Shown: one piece after another, positions 1-10,720 of the stretch | How the letters are laid out: every line of letters begins with the position of its first letter | Numbering within the stretch: the stretch's first letter is position 1 | NCBI GenBank assembly: GCA_037176725.1 | Contig: JAZBRS010000077.1 | Span: 4,154,001-4,218,000, forward strand | From: Posidonia oceanica | Lineage: Eukaryota; Streptophyta; Magnoliopsida; Alismatales; Posidoniaceae | Length of the DNA stretch: 64,000 bases | Direction: 5' to 3' | Position numbers and translations under genes: made by a program | Notes under the pieces: generated by a model | Database searches by the model: none | What the model was told of the DNA's origin: nothing | Seen by the model: only the letters and a program-made list of their open reading frames with translations

Positions 1-103
1 CTCACGCCCATAGCAACTCGCTGCTCCTGCCAGTCAGATGGGGTGTCTTGTCAACCCTGAGCAGCGGCCTCGCTCCGCTTGACCTTGCTCAGGGAGGAGC
101 ATC
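1..103 (+). mobile_element. 3' end of the internal region of element A, with polypurine tract
   Basis: This is the last part of a plus-strand LTR retrotransposon whose body lies left of the window. It ends in a purine-rich tract (AGGGAGGAGC, 91-100) directly before the LTR start TGTTGACACC at 104. The same arrangement ends elements D, E, F and G here, which identifies 104 as the start of a 3' LTR and not of a solo LTR. No coding sequence is visible. Confidence 0.8.
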
Positions 104-119
104 TGTTGACACCCCATCT
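36..119 (+). other. Two-tier stem around the polypurine tract and LTR start (element A)
   Basis: AGATGGGGTGTC (36-47) is the perfect reverse complement of GACACCCCATCT (108-119), which lies inside the LTR start. Nested within it, CCCTGAGCA (55-63) is the perfect reverse complement of TGCTCAGGG (86-94). The polypurine tract overlaps the 3' arm of the inner stem. Equivalent structures occur in D, E, F and G. A role in RNA folding near the U3 junction is inference. Confidence 0.65.
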
Positions 120-3100
120 TGGCAGGCTTGGACCATTATGGGACCCTCTGATGATTGCTGGACTCAAACCTAACCCAAAACCAAACCCTAATCCTCTTCT
201 TTACCCTCCAAAATCAGCCCATTTTTACCTAAGCCTTTACCCCTCTTCCCAAGCTCAAAACCTAACCAAAATCCATAGGAAAACCCACCAACATCCACTT
301 AGCAAGCCTACTCAAGAACCCAGAAATTTCCAAACCTAGACCATTCCCAAAAACCCTAGAAAATCTAGGCAAAACTCCCCTTTTTCTACACCTCAAAACC
401 CTTCCAAAACCTTCTTAGAATCAAACCAAAATTTCAGGACCAACACTAGAAATCCTAGACTACCCACTCACCAATTTTCACCCCATTCCAAGACCCTTAA
501 GACCTTCTTTCATCCAAATTATCCTTTTCTCTCTCTGGGATTATCGTTTTCTCTCTCCTCTCTCTCTCCTGATTATCATCTCTCTTTTCATCACCCTCTT
601 GCCCTTTTTCCGGCCTGGCTGTGGGCCCCCTTTGTACTTTTATCCCTTTCCTACCTTATTCCTATTTTTACTTTATTTTTAGCCTTTTGCCTGAATTTTA
701 AAAATCATTTCTCTCCAACCTATCTCTTTTCCTTTTATTTCCCTCTTTTTCCCTTTTCCTTCTTCTTTCTCTTTTCCTTTGCCTTCTCTTGCAAAAATCC
801 ATGAAAACCCCTAAAAATCTGTAAAACCCCAAAATATAAAAGAAACAAATCAGAACCCTAAGAAAAAACAATTAAAAAACATTAAACAAGCAATTAAAAA
901 CCCAAACTTAACTAAATCAAGCTAAAAAAAAAATCAAACATACAAACTAAAAAATGCAAAACAAACCAAAAGAAAATACGGAAAAATCAAGGAAAAACTG
1001 AAATAAAATCAAAACCCACCAAAACTGAAAACCCTATCAGAAGAATTAAAAAAAAAAACAACAAACCATAATAAGAAGAATTAAAAATCAAGCACTAAAA
1101 CAAATAATTAAAGAAACAAAAAGACTTAACCTAATAAACATAGGAAAAAGCAAGTTAAAAAACTTAATTAAAAGGAAAATAAAAACACATTAAAAAGACT
1201 TAAAAACACCCCATCAAACCATAGAAATCTAACTAAAAACTTCAAGAAAAATCAACAAATAAAAATCAAAAGCATAATTTAAATGACTTAAGAAAGAAAA
1301 AACCCTAAGAAGACTAAGACTTAAAAACCCAAAAACAACCCTGATTAATACAAAAATAAATCCTAAAAAATCCTAATCAATATCCTAAGTGTCCAACAAG
1401 GGAAACACAATTTTTAAAACAATTTAAAAAAGGGTTTAACAAACATTTAATCAAGTGAAAACTAATTAAAAGCAAAACCAAAACCCTAAAACCCTAATCA
1501 AGCCCAAAACCCATTTAAACCACACTAATTAACCAAAAGAAGTCATTAAAAAATCTGATTAAGATCATAATTCACAGCACAAGTACCCTAATATTTTTAC
1601 TTATTTTTAATTTATTTTTTCCTATTTTATTTCTCTTCTTTTCCCTTTCTTTCTTTCTTCCTTCTCTTTTTCTTTCTTCCTTTTCCTTACTGGGCCCGTC
1701 AGCCCATTTCTCTTTTTCCTTCTTTTTTTCCTTCTTTTTTTCTCGGCCCGCAGCACAGTCCGGCCCGCCTTCTCCACCCCTTCTTCCTCCTTCACCTTCT
1801 CTGCGTTTTTTTTCTCTTTCGCCGGTTTTCTCCCGCGGCAGCTACAGCCCTCCCTCCTTCTTTTTTGAATTCGACCTTCCATCCTTTCATCTACAGAGCT
1901 CGCCGCTTCTCCTCTCCTCTCAGCACCTTTTCCGGGAGGCTTTAATTGCCTGTCGTCTCGCCGGCTGCTTGTCTCCCTCAGCAGCAGTGGATCGCGCCGG
2001 TGGAATTCGAATTCCAGAGCGCGCGAGCAAGCCGGAGAGCTGCTGATAAAAGCCTCGCTCAACACCTCATTCATCGCCTTTTTGCCATCGGAGAGAGAAC
2101 GAGAGATCCAGAGAGTATTCTCCAGCAAAACCTCCTCCTCCACCCTCTGAAAATCCAGCAGAATTCTCCCTTCTTTTTCCTCAGAAACCAAGCCCGTTCC
2201 AGCCATCATTCCTCTCCCAATTGATCCCCCAAGATCACCCAGAAACCCAGCAATCTTCCTCCACCATTTCCCGGCCTTTCACCACCCAGAACCACCACAA
2301 ATTCACCCGAATCCACCGCTGAAACCAACTGCAACCCAACACCTCCTCTCCTGAAAATTGCCTTCACCACAGACCACCGCATCTTCTCAAACCTTCCCCA
2401 GATACTCACCTGCACTTCACCTTTCCAGGCCACCTGATCTTCAGCCCTTTCCCTCACCACAGACCCCAAACGCCACCACAAACACTTACCCTTCCTTCGG
2501 ACCAGAAAATCCACCAACCTTCAATCTCCACCTACGCTCTCCAGAAACCCAATTCAACCGCCCAAAACCCTTCCCCAGACCTCCAGCAATCTCCCGGAGG
2601 GTCCCATCCAGTCCGACGTGCAGCGAACAACTCCCCCGACCTCCGGCTGCCTCTGTGGACCCACGATCAGCTGGATCTTCCTCCAGCCTTCGTAGCAGCC
2701 GTCCAACCATCCAGGAAGCTCTGGAGGGTCGCTCTGAGGTGATCCCAATCCTCGCGAGCAGCCGGCGACGCCTGTAGCGACCAGACGATCTCCACCGGCC
2801 ACCTCCGACACTGCTGAGGTCGGGAGGGCGCTCCAGACACGGACGCAGGTATTTTCTTACCTTCCCCGCTCTCTCTCCTCCTCCTGCTGCTTCCCCGCCG
2901 ATCATAGTCGGCTTCCAAGCCTTCCAGCCCCATCTGCAGCTCGCCGGACAGAGCTTCTTCTCCGGCGCCGGTCTCCTGCTCTCCGCGCGCTCCGGCCAGC
3001 AGAATGGTCCCCAGTTGGTCTCCGGAGCTCCGCACGATCGCCAACATCATCCTCCGCTGGTCCGGACGCCTGCAGCCCTCCTGTGCCGGTGGTGGTGAGC

Positions 3101-3289
3101 ACCGGTAGCTCACTGCTACAGTGCCAGCCACCGCCGGCCAAACACTGTTCCTTTATTTTTCTAAGTATAAAGTTTCTGTGTGAATATTGCATGTCTGCCT
3201 TGAGTTATTTCATTTTTGCGTTTTAGTCCTCTGTTCGTTTAATCAGCTTAGTTTTTAATTAAATATCATGCTAAATTGCTCTGAATATC

Positions 3290-4170
3290 TGTGCTTTTCA
3301 GTATTTGCTTTTCAGTCCTTTTACTGTGCTGTGCTGTTGTATTATTTTGCATTTCAGCCCCTCTGTTTTCGATTTTTGCACTTAGGTCCCCCAGTAAATC
3401 AGTTCATTTAATTGCATATAGTTTACCATATGAAATTGCATTCTGGGCCCCTTTTGTTTTCAGTATTTGCATCCTGATCCTCTGTCCTGTAGAAACTTAG
3501 GTTTTATTTTTTATTTTTGCTTGTTGTATTGCATTTTCTTCCCTCTGTTTTCTGGCATTTGCATTTAGGTCCATTTTAAATGGACAGTAACTGTTTTCTA
3601 TGTATTTTTGCATATTGCATTGCATTTTCAACCCTACACTTTCCAAAAATTGCACATCAGTCCTTTTCAGTGTTTTTAGAGCATATTTACCATATAAAAT
3701 TGCATATTTGACCTCTGCATTATTCAAAAATCACACATAGGTCCTTGCATCTTTTAAAAATCATGTAAAAAGACTGTCTTGCCCCTAAAGTTGCACCTTA
3801 GCTCCCATGCTTACAAAATTGCATGTAGACCCTTCACTTGCATCCCCAGACTCCCCAGAACCCTGTTTTCTGGAAAATTTGCACTTTAGACCCCAGTTTT
3901 TTCCAAAATTGCGCTCTGATTTCTTTTTGTTTTCAAAACTTCTTCTAATGCATACCCTCTTTTCAAATTAGCTTTCTGAGCCCAGTCTTTTGCAAAGTGA
4001 CCCTCTGCCTTCTCCTGTTTTCAAAACCTTCCTCTGTGGACCCCATCTTTTGTGAAAATTTACATTTTAGCCCCTTTTCTTTTTCAAAAAAGCTTTTGAA
4101 CTCCTGTCTTTTCCAAGTTTGTTCCCCTGGTTTCTCCTTGCTTGTGCATGCATTCTGCATTCATTTAGTC
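3290..4170 (+). repeat. Degenerate ~60-bp repeats with TTGCAT/TGCAATTTT cores, LTR A
   Basis: Blocks of about 60 bp recur with cores such as TTGCATTT followed by pyrimidine-rich spacers (for example near 3430, 3590, 3690 and 3830). The same block type lies at the same relative place in the other long LTRs. The copies are too diverged for an exact count by eye. Confidence 0.55.
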
Positions 4171-4889
4171 TTGCATTTTAGCATCTTTTTGCACACACTA
4201 AGCACTTTTAGCTCCCCTTCACTTGGGAGGACCTTTTTACACACCCCTAGGACCTCTTGAACACCTAGATCTGCTCTTCTCCCCTGTTCTGGCCTTCCTG
4301 CCTTGAAGCTGCGATATCTTCCGATCCGGCCGTTGGATCTTCTGAAGCAAGCTGCCCAGGCGACCGCAGCGAAGCGCTCTTCAGCATGGATCAAGCAGAT
4401 CTCAGATCAGGCTCCCGGATTTTCAGGTATGTCCTCCTAAACCCCTGCATTGCATTCATTTGCATGCCATTTGCATAGTTTTCCTCGTTTTCGATTTCTG
4501 TCTCTTTGAGCATGTAGAATAGGGCCTCCTCTTCTTATCTATCAGCTCAGATCTCCATTTCGCGTTCCTCTATGTGTTTTGTGTTGAGTTCTCCTTGGAT
4601 TTACCACTTAACGTGACTTTCTTCCCCCTTTTCCACGATCCGATCGCATCGCGAGCTTTGGGCAGCATGCGAGACACACCGTGGAACGGTTTAGTGGGAA
4701 ACGATCACAAAGAGGTGGTAATCCCTCTGTTTGCTCACTCTCCCCTTTGTAGGTCATTACACCTACTCTGTGTGGCCCTGAACAACGCCTGTTCTCACAC
4801 ATGCGCTGTTCTGCTTCTCCTTTTTCTGCTTCTCATCTTTTCTTTGCACTTGCATTCGCACTGCTTTTCCGAGGTTTTATCTCGCGGCT

Positions 4890-5140
4890 TTTGGCACCGT
4901 TTTGCGTGCCCGTCCTCATTTTGGCACCGTTTTGCGTGCCTGCTTTGTTTTTTCGCGTCGTTTTGCGCGCTCACCTTGTTTTTGGCACAGTTTTACGTGC
5001 CTGTCACCGTCTTTTGCACCGATTTGCATGCCGCCCTGCTTTCTCGCCCGTTTTACATGCCGACCTTGTCTTTTTGCACCGTTTTTGCGCGCTTTCTTGT
5101 TTTTCGCCTTGTTTCGCGTGTTTTACGCCGTTTTCTCTTG
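4890..5140 (+). repeat. 30- to 40-bp minisatellite (GGCACCGTTTTGCGTGCC), LTR A
   Basis: About seven copies of a unit built on GCACCGTTTTGCGTGCC are spaced 30 to 40 bp apart. Reverse-complement versions occur in A' (9010-9180), A'' (53670-53910) and both G LTRs. The array creates a spurious open frame of about 230 codons. Confidence 0.7.
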
Positions 5141-5432
5141 CATGTCGATTGCATTGCATGGTTTTGCCGTTGTTTTGTTTTTTCGCTTGCATTTGCATAT
5201 AGGGCTGTAATGCTTACTGCCTGGAGTTCTCACGAGCTAGGTTTCGCCCGCTCGGAACACAGACAGCGTAGCTGAGCATTTAGACAGCACGTTTACTTCC
5301 TTGCCTTGCATCTCTCCACTTAGAGCACACCTTGAGCATTCATTTAGGCATTTATAGGCACGTAGGCATTCAATCCTGCGTTTTCCTGTGTATGCGAGCG
5401 TAAGCCTAGAAAGACCGATTCTCGGGCGTGTC

Positions 5433-5473
5433 GGGGGTGCCTAACACCTTCCCCGCACGTAACAGGAGTCCTT
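5433..5473 (+). promoter_or_regulatory. Conserved LTR hairpin motif (LTR A)
   Basis: The core GGGGGTGCCTAACACCTT is followed by CCCC and CAGGAGTCCTT. GGTG pairs with CACC around the loop CCTAA, and outer G and C runs can extend the stem past a TT bulge. It lies about 300 bp from the LTR 3' end, as in every other LTR here. The motif is shared between otherwise diverged LTR families. Its function is not known to me; it could be a dimerisation, packaging or RNA-processing signal. Confidence 0.7.
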
Positions 5474-5638
5474 GCCCTGTCTTTTGGCCCGCAATGACCG
5501 TACTGCCCTTATCCTAGGCTAGAGTCATCTCATTTGCCTGTAGTTGCATTTGTTTCCTTTGCATTGCTTTGCTTTGCATTTCTTGCTTGGTTTTGCGTGT
5601 TAATTCGCGCATTTCCCCTGCTTTTCCTTGTCTCCCGT

Positions 5639-5660
5639 TAATAGAAATGGTGGCGACTTT
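5639..5660 (+). other. PBS-like motif inside the LTR (A)
   Basis: TAATAGAAATGGTGGCGACT lies 117 bp before the LTR end. TGGCGACT matches the first eight bases of the tRNA-Arg-type PBS seen beside G's 5' LTR. The same block sits at the equivalent place in all the LTRs here. Confidence 0.5.
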
Positions 5661-5776
5661 GATTTGTCTTATCCTTCTCTTTTCTCCTCGATTTCAAGTG
5701 TTTTCGAGTCGAGCCCCTTCCTCGGATCCAATCGCCGCTAGAGATAGCGAGCCTGATTCCGATCGGGATCGCTACA

Positions 5777-6960
5777 GCGTGCAAGATGGGATGGCCATCA
5801 CTCTCCCCCACCTCCGTTCGAAAACACCGGACATTCGTGTGCGTCGTCGACCATGATAGAGGCGGGGAGCCCAAAAAGTCGCTCAGGAAGGAAAGGGAAA
5901 GGATAGGGGGAATGTAGGGAGTGCTATGGATGCAAGAACGGCCGGGATGGGGCCAGTCACACACTCAAGGGCTAGCGGCCTCGTGCGGGCGACGAACCCA
6001 TTGCCAGCAATGGGATGCAATGCAAATTCAAGTAAAGATGTGTGCAAACGAGTGTTGAAACAACACACACGACTACAGTAGAGTACTCCTAAGCTAAGGG
6101 AGAAGAAATTTACCTGTGAGGGAGGGTCGGAAGTATCTCCCGACGTCGGCCGGATGTAGTGGACGGCGAGTTTAGAGACGGCAACTGTGGGACGTGGGGG
6201 AGCTCGGGCTAGGGTCGTCGGTGGCTAGGGACATTTAGGGGTGTCTCTCACGCACAAGGGAGGCTGAGGATTGCAGCTGGTCGGAGATTCTCGCTAGAGT
6301 TCTCTCAGAAATGGATCATGCGCAGGGTTCGAATGGGTCCTCTCCCCTCTTCTGATTTGCGAGGTTTGACTGAGGGGTGCCGCGCTGCAGGGCATGGAGG
6401 GGTGGCAAGGGGTTGTTGGCGTCAGGCCGTGTGGCACAAAGTTGTGGAAAGCCAATCAAACATGTCAGCCAGGTATGGTGGACATCATGGCCGGAATAGT
6501 CCAAAAACGACCGCGTGGGACAGGTTTAAACGACCGGTTGGGGCTTGAGTTGGTGGAGTCGACATGGGGTTTTGGCTCCTGACGTGAGCCTAATGACTAG
6601 AGTGTCCAAGGGGCGCACCGGAGTTCAAGCAAAGATTGGGTACACCAAGTGCGAAGCGAGCTCGATCGGCCTGCAACGGCTATTGACACAGGGGAACTGC
6701 GCATGAAATACGCGAGACATACATGCACATGGAATACACGGTCTGACTATACAAAGCCTGTTGTAGTGGATTCTAGGCTCGTTTCCTTGGAGTTTGGGCC
6801 ACCAATGGGCTTTGGGCTATGAAGGCTTGTGGTGTTAGGGTTTTGGGTAGGTTTTGAAGGTTTTGGGATTGGTTTGGTGAAATGGTAAGGTCCGCCGCTT
6901 TTGAGCACGTTCCTCCAGAGAATCCTGCCAGCGAGTGCATGCAAAATTGGGGTGTCTACA
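5777..6960 (-). mobile_element. Partial 3' LTR of element F, interrupted by element A
   Basis: This is the start half (minus strand) of an LTR ending at 6960 with TGTCTACA, the reverse complement of TGTAGACA. A polypurine tract and internal region follow to the right. Its minus-strand start, TGTAGACACCCCAATTTT, resembles D's LTR start. The rest of the LTR lies beyond element A, left of the window. No gene is visible. A perfect 8-bp inverted repeat, CCCATTGC-CA-GCAATGGG, is at 5997-6014. Confidence 0.6.
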
Positions 6961-7621
6961 GATACCCTCCCTGAGTGAGGTCAAGGGAACCAAGACCGCT
7001 GCTCAGGGTTGACAAGACACCCCTCCAAGACTCGATGAGAGAGTTAGCTATTGGCGTGAGTCTCTTATCCGGCGGATACATCGAAGGTCGTGGTTCGTTG
7101 CCGCAAAGCTAATGCGAGTGCTATGCTAGCACTGCTAATGCTCATGTGCGCTGAATTCTGCTGAGGATGTGTGCGGGTTCGCGTGACGCTAATGCGTGCA
7201 TGCGATGGTGAGGCTGATGCTGTGCGTTGAGCTCTGCATGGCTCTAAGCGTTGCCAATGCTAGTGTGTGCTGATGCTCTGCTAGGGAAACATGCAGATGC
7301 ACGATGCTGTGCGGTGATAGAAATGCAATCCGATGTTATGTTGGAGTTGATGTGATGCCAAATGATGCAATGAATGGTGAGTTAACGGACTCAACACCAG
7401 ATAGTTTGGGTTATCGACCCAAGGAGTTTGACAGACTCATCATCGAATAGTATGGGGTTATCAGCCCGAGGAGTTTGACAGACTCATCACCAGATAGTTT
7501 GAGTTATCGGCTTGAGAAAGAAGAAAATACACTAGGCATTATGACGGATGCCGTCTGAGTAGTTTGGGCTACCAGCCTGCACAAGAAGAGAGCGCGATAC
7601 CGAAGGCAGTAAAAAAAGATG

Positions 7622-7651
7622 CCCTTGGTATCAGGAAGATGATACCAGGGG
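7622..7651. other. GGTATC/GATACC hairpin (element F)
   Basis: CCCTTGGTATC (7622-7632) pairs with GATACCAGGGG (7641-7651) over 11 positions with one G-T wobble, around an 8-nt loop. Homologous hairpins occur at 34996-35023 (G), 60345-60375 and 62615-62643 (E), and in D around the H insertion. Confidence 0.6.
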
Positions 7652-8039
7652 CTACTGAAATGCTCCTGGCATTGGGAAGAGAGCCAGACAGTTTGACGGA
7701 TGTCATTTGGGCAGTTTGGGCTGCTAGCCCACACAAACGATTTGACGGTTGTCAACCGAGCAGTTAGGGCTGCCAGCCCGAAAAAAAGGGGCTAGACAAT
7801 ATGACGGGTGTCAATCGAGTAGTTAGAGTTGCCAGTCCAAAAAGAAGAGAAAAGGCAAATTGGTCCGTGACCACCCGGAACAAGGAACCATAACAAGTAA
7901 GACTTCGTTCGTCCGGAGCGAAGTCGCGCAAAAGGAAGATGGCTTGGCCCCGTCCGGCCAGAGCGGGAGAACAAACCAGCGGGACTTCGTTCGTCCGGTA
8001 CGAAGTTGTGCGAAGGGAGAGAGCTGGCAGGTTCCGCAC

Positions 8040-8301
8040 CAACCGATCGGAAAGGATGACATGATAAGTTTTGGACTTATCGATCGGAAAGGATAAGTTG
8101 ATAAGTTCCAGACTTATCGACCAAAAAGGATAAGCTGATAAGTTCCAGACTCATCGATCGGAAATGATAAGTTGATAAGTTCCGGACTCATCGACCGGAA
8201 AGGATAAGTTGATTAGTTCCGGACTCATTGACCGGAAAGGATAAGTTTCAAACCTATCGACCGCAATGGATGATACGATAAGTTTCAGAATTATCGACCG
8301 C
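8040..8301 (-). repeat. Tandem hairpin array of element F, left part
   Basis: Units of about 30 to 50 bp carry GATAAGT-TTCGG-ACTTATC or close variants, followed by GACCGGAAAGG or GACCGCAAAGG. The array is cut at 8301 by solo LTR A' and continues from 13726. It is homologous to the longer array of element E. Confidence 0.75.
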
Positions 8302-8654
8302 TGTAGTAATCCCGGTGTTCAGATCGTCCATGCACACTGCCAAAAGCTCGCGTGCACTGATCGGAATCAGGCTCACTATAAGCGGCTATGTCCAAGGAGG
8401 AAGGCTCAACTCGAAAACACTTGAAACAGAGGAGAAAAGATAAGAAAAGAAGAAGATAAGATAATTCAGAGTCGCCACCTTGTCTATTATCGGGAGATAA
8501 GGAAAATCGGGGAAATGCATGGATTAACACGCAAAACCAAGCAAAGGATGCAATGCAAAGCAATGCAAAGGAAAACAAATACAAATGAATGCAAATGATA
8601 TGACTCATGCCTAGGATAAGGGCAATATGGTCATTACCGGCCAAAAGACTGGGC

Positions 8655-8695
8655 AAGGACTCCTGTTACGTGTGGGGAAGGTGTTAGGCACCCCC
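8655..8695 (-). promoter_or_regulatory. Conserved LTR hairpin motif (A')
   Basis: Reverse complement of the motif at 5433, with core GGTGTTAGGCACCCCC on the plus strand. The loop and inner stem are identical to the other copies. A PBS-like block (AGTCGCCACC) follows the expected order near 8470, closer to the LTR 3' end. Confidence 0.7.
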
Positions 8696-9009
8696 GACAA
8701 GCCCGAGAATCGGTCTTTCTAGGCTTACGCTCGCATACGCAGGGAAATGCAGGTTTGAATGCCTAAATGCCAATGAATGCCTGAATGAATGCTCAAAGGT
8801 GTGCTCTAAGTGATGGGATGCAACGCAAGGAAGTAAACGCGCAGTCTAAGCACTCAGCAACGCTGTCTGTGTTCCGAACCGGTCGAAACCTGGCTCGTGA
8901 GAACTCCAGGCAGTAAGCATCACTGCCCTATATGCAAATGCAAGCGAGAAAGCAAAACGGCGGTAAAACCAAGCAATGCAGGCGACATGCAAGAGAAAAA
9001 AGCATAAAA

Positions 9010-9180
9010 CACGCGAAACGGAAGCGGCACGCGAAATGGTGCAAAAAACAAGATCGACACGCAAAACGGTGCGAAAAAAAGCAGAAACGGCACGCAAAAT
9101 GGTGCCAAAGACAGAGCGGACACGCAAAACGGTGCCAAAAGAAAACGGGCACGTGAAACGGTGCCAAAGCAAGCGGAATA
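9010..9180 (-). repeat. Minisatellite of LTR A'
   Basis: About five units based on GGCACGCAAAACGGTGCC, the reverse complement of the A minisatellite. Fewer units are present than in LTR A or G. Confidence 0.65.
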
Positions 9181-9829
9181 AAACATCAATAAAGCCATGC
9201 GGATGCAGATGCAAAGGGGAAGAGCAAGAGAAGCAAATGAGAGGCAAACGATGCAAGTGTAAGAACAAGCGTCGCTTAAAGACCACGCAATGTAGGTGTG
9301 AAGACCTACAAAGGGGAAAGGAAGCAAGTGGAGGGATTACCACTGTTCTGTGACTGTTTTCCACCAAAGTGTCCCACGATGTGTCTCGCACGCTGCCAAA
9401 AGCTCGCAATGCGATTGGATCATGGAAAAGGGGGAAGAAAGTCGCAATTAGTGGTGAATCTAGGGGAAACACAACACAAAAATGCCAAGAGTACGCGAAA
9501 TGGGGAATAGAGTTGATAGATGAGAAGAGGGAGTCCTAGTCTGTATGCTCGAGGGAACAGAAAGCAAAAACCATGCATGCAATGCAAACGGTGTGCAAAT
9601 GAATGCTGTGCAGGGGTTCAGGAGGACTTACCTTGGAAATCTGAAGCTTGATCTGAGAAATGCTTGGTCCATGTGGAAGAGCGCTCCGCCGAGGTCGTCC
9701 AGGTAGCTTGGTTGAGAAGATCCGGCGGCCAGATTAGAAGATATCCCAGCTTCAAGGCAGAGGGGCCAGAACAGGGGAGAAGAATGGATCTAAGTGTAAA
9801 GGAGGTCCTAGGGGTGTGCAAAACAGGTC

Positions 9830-10720
9830 CTCCCATGTAAATGGGAGCTAAGTGTGCTTAAGTGTGTGCAAGAAATGCTAAATGCAAAGATGCATGGGTG
9901 CAAATGCATGCAGGAATGCAAGAAAGGACCTAAGAATGACTTTTCAGAAAACTTAAGGACCTATATGCAAGTTTTGAAAAAGTTAAGGACCTAAATGCAA
10001 GAATTTTGAAAAGTTAGGGGCTTATATGCAAGATTTTCGAAAACTGGAGGGTTTGAGTGTAATTTTGCAAAATGCAGGGTTTAAAATGCAATTTTATAAG
10101 AAAAAAAGTGGCTTTAAATGGTCTGTGAATGCAAACAGAGGATCTATGTGCAATTTTGAAATATGCAGGAGTTGAAATGCAATTTTTATAAGCAAAAGAG
10201 TGCATTAAAATGAGTTTTATAAACATGCAGAGGACCTATGTGTAATTTTAAAACATGCAATTCTAAAATGCAATTTTATAAGGAAAAATATTAAAAAATA
10301 GATGCTGTGCATGAATATGAAGGACCTATGTGCAAAAATCAGAAACTGAAGGGGAAAAATGCAATATAGTAAGAAAAGATGAAACATGAATGCATAATCA
10401 ACAGATCAGAGGACTAAAATGTAAATAGAGGAAAAGACAGGGTTTAAAAATGCAATTTACTAAGGTAAACTTAGAACATTAAATCAGATTAATAACTAAA
10501 GGACTAACATGCAATAATAAAAAGCTACAGGGCCTGAACTAAAATAAATTTAAAAAGAAAACGCAGCAGAAGGACTAACATGCAATTAGACAGTTTTTTA
10601 GATTTTTCATGCAATTTCATATGATTTAAATTCGAACTTAAATGATTCTTAAACGATGGCAGGACTAGAATGCAATAAAATAAAAACAAAAGCCAGAAAT
10701 GCAATACATGGCAAAATATG
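9830..10720 (-). repeat. Degenerate TGCAATTTT repeats, LTR A'
   Basis: Repeated blocks contain AGGACCTATGTGCAATTTT and AAAATGCAATTTTATAAG, about 60 bp apart and strongly diverged. This is the counterpart of 3290-4170. Confidence 0.6.

Larger units (their letters stand above)
104..5776 (+). mobile_element. 3' LTR of element A (5.67 kb, long-LTR Tat/Ogre type)
   Basis: The LTR starts TGTTGACACC after the polypurine tract and ends GATCGCTACA at 5776. Related full-length copies are the solo LTRs at 8302-13725 and 53017-58945, and the LTRs of element G are more distant relatives. In order it contains a CT-rich segment (530-790), an A-rich stretch (830-1600), a pyrimidine tract (1620-1870), a GC-richer segment (1870-3130), degenerate short repeats (3290-4170), a conserved segment (4200-4480), a 30- to 40-bp minisatellite (4890-5140) and the shared LTR motif (5433-5473). 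Open frames inside it differ between copies and follow repeat composition, so I treat it as non-coding. The element interrupts an older LTR (F); the flank after 5776 is GCGTG, and the other TSD copy would be outside the window. Confidence 0.85.
6961..8301 (-). mobile_element. 3' non-coding region of element F (left part)
   Basis: This is minus-strand internal sequence next to F's 3' LTR. From the LTR inward it has the polypurine tract (complement of 6961-6980), an inner stem CCCTGAG/CTCAGGG (6969-6975/7002-7008), an outer stem with the LTR start, a stretch of scattered ATGC-type hexamers (7090-7380), a GGTATC hairpin (7622-7651) and then the tandem hairpin array. No gag or pol is recognisable. 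The region resumes at 13726 after solo LTR A'. Confidence 0.65.

Noticed and set aside
4574..5275. Open frame of about 230 codons in LTR A
   Set aside because: It covers the LTR minisatellite; related LTRs have different lengths and breaks at the same place.
104..5776. A solo LTR as the explanation for LTR A
   Set aside because: A polypurine tract and conserved internal sequence precede it at 1-103, so it is the 3' LTR of an element that extends left.
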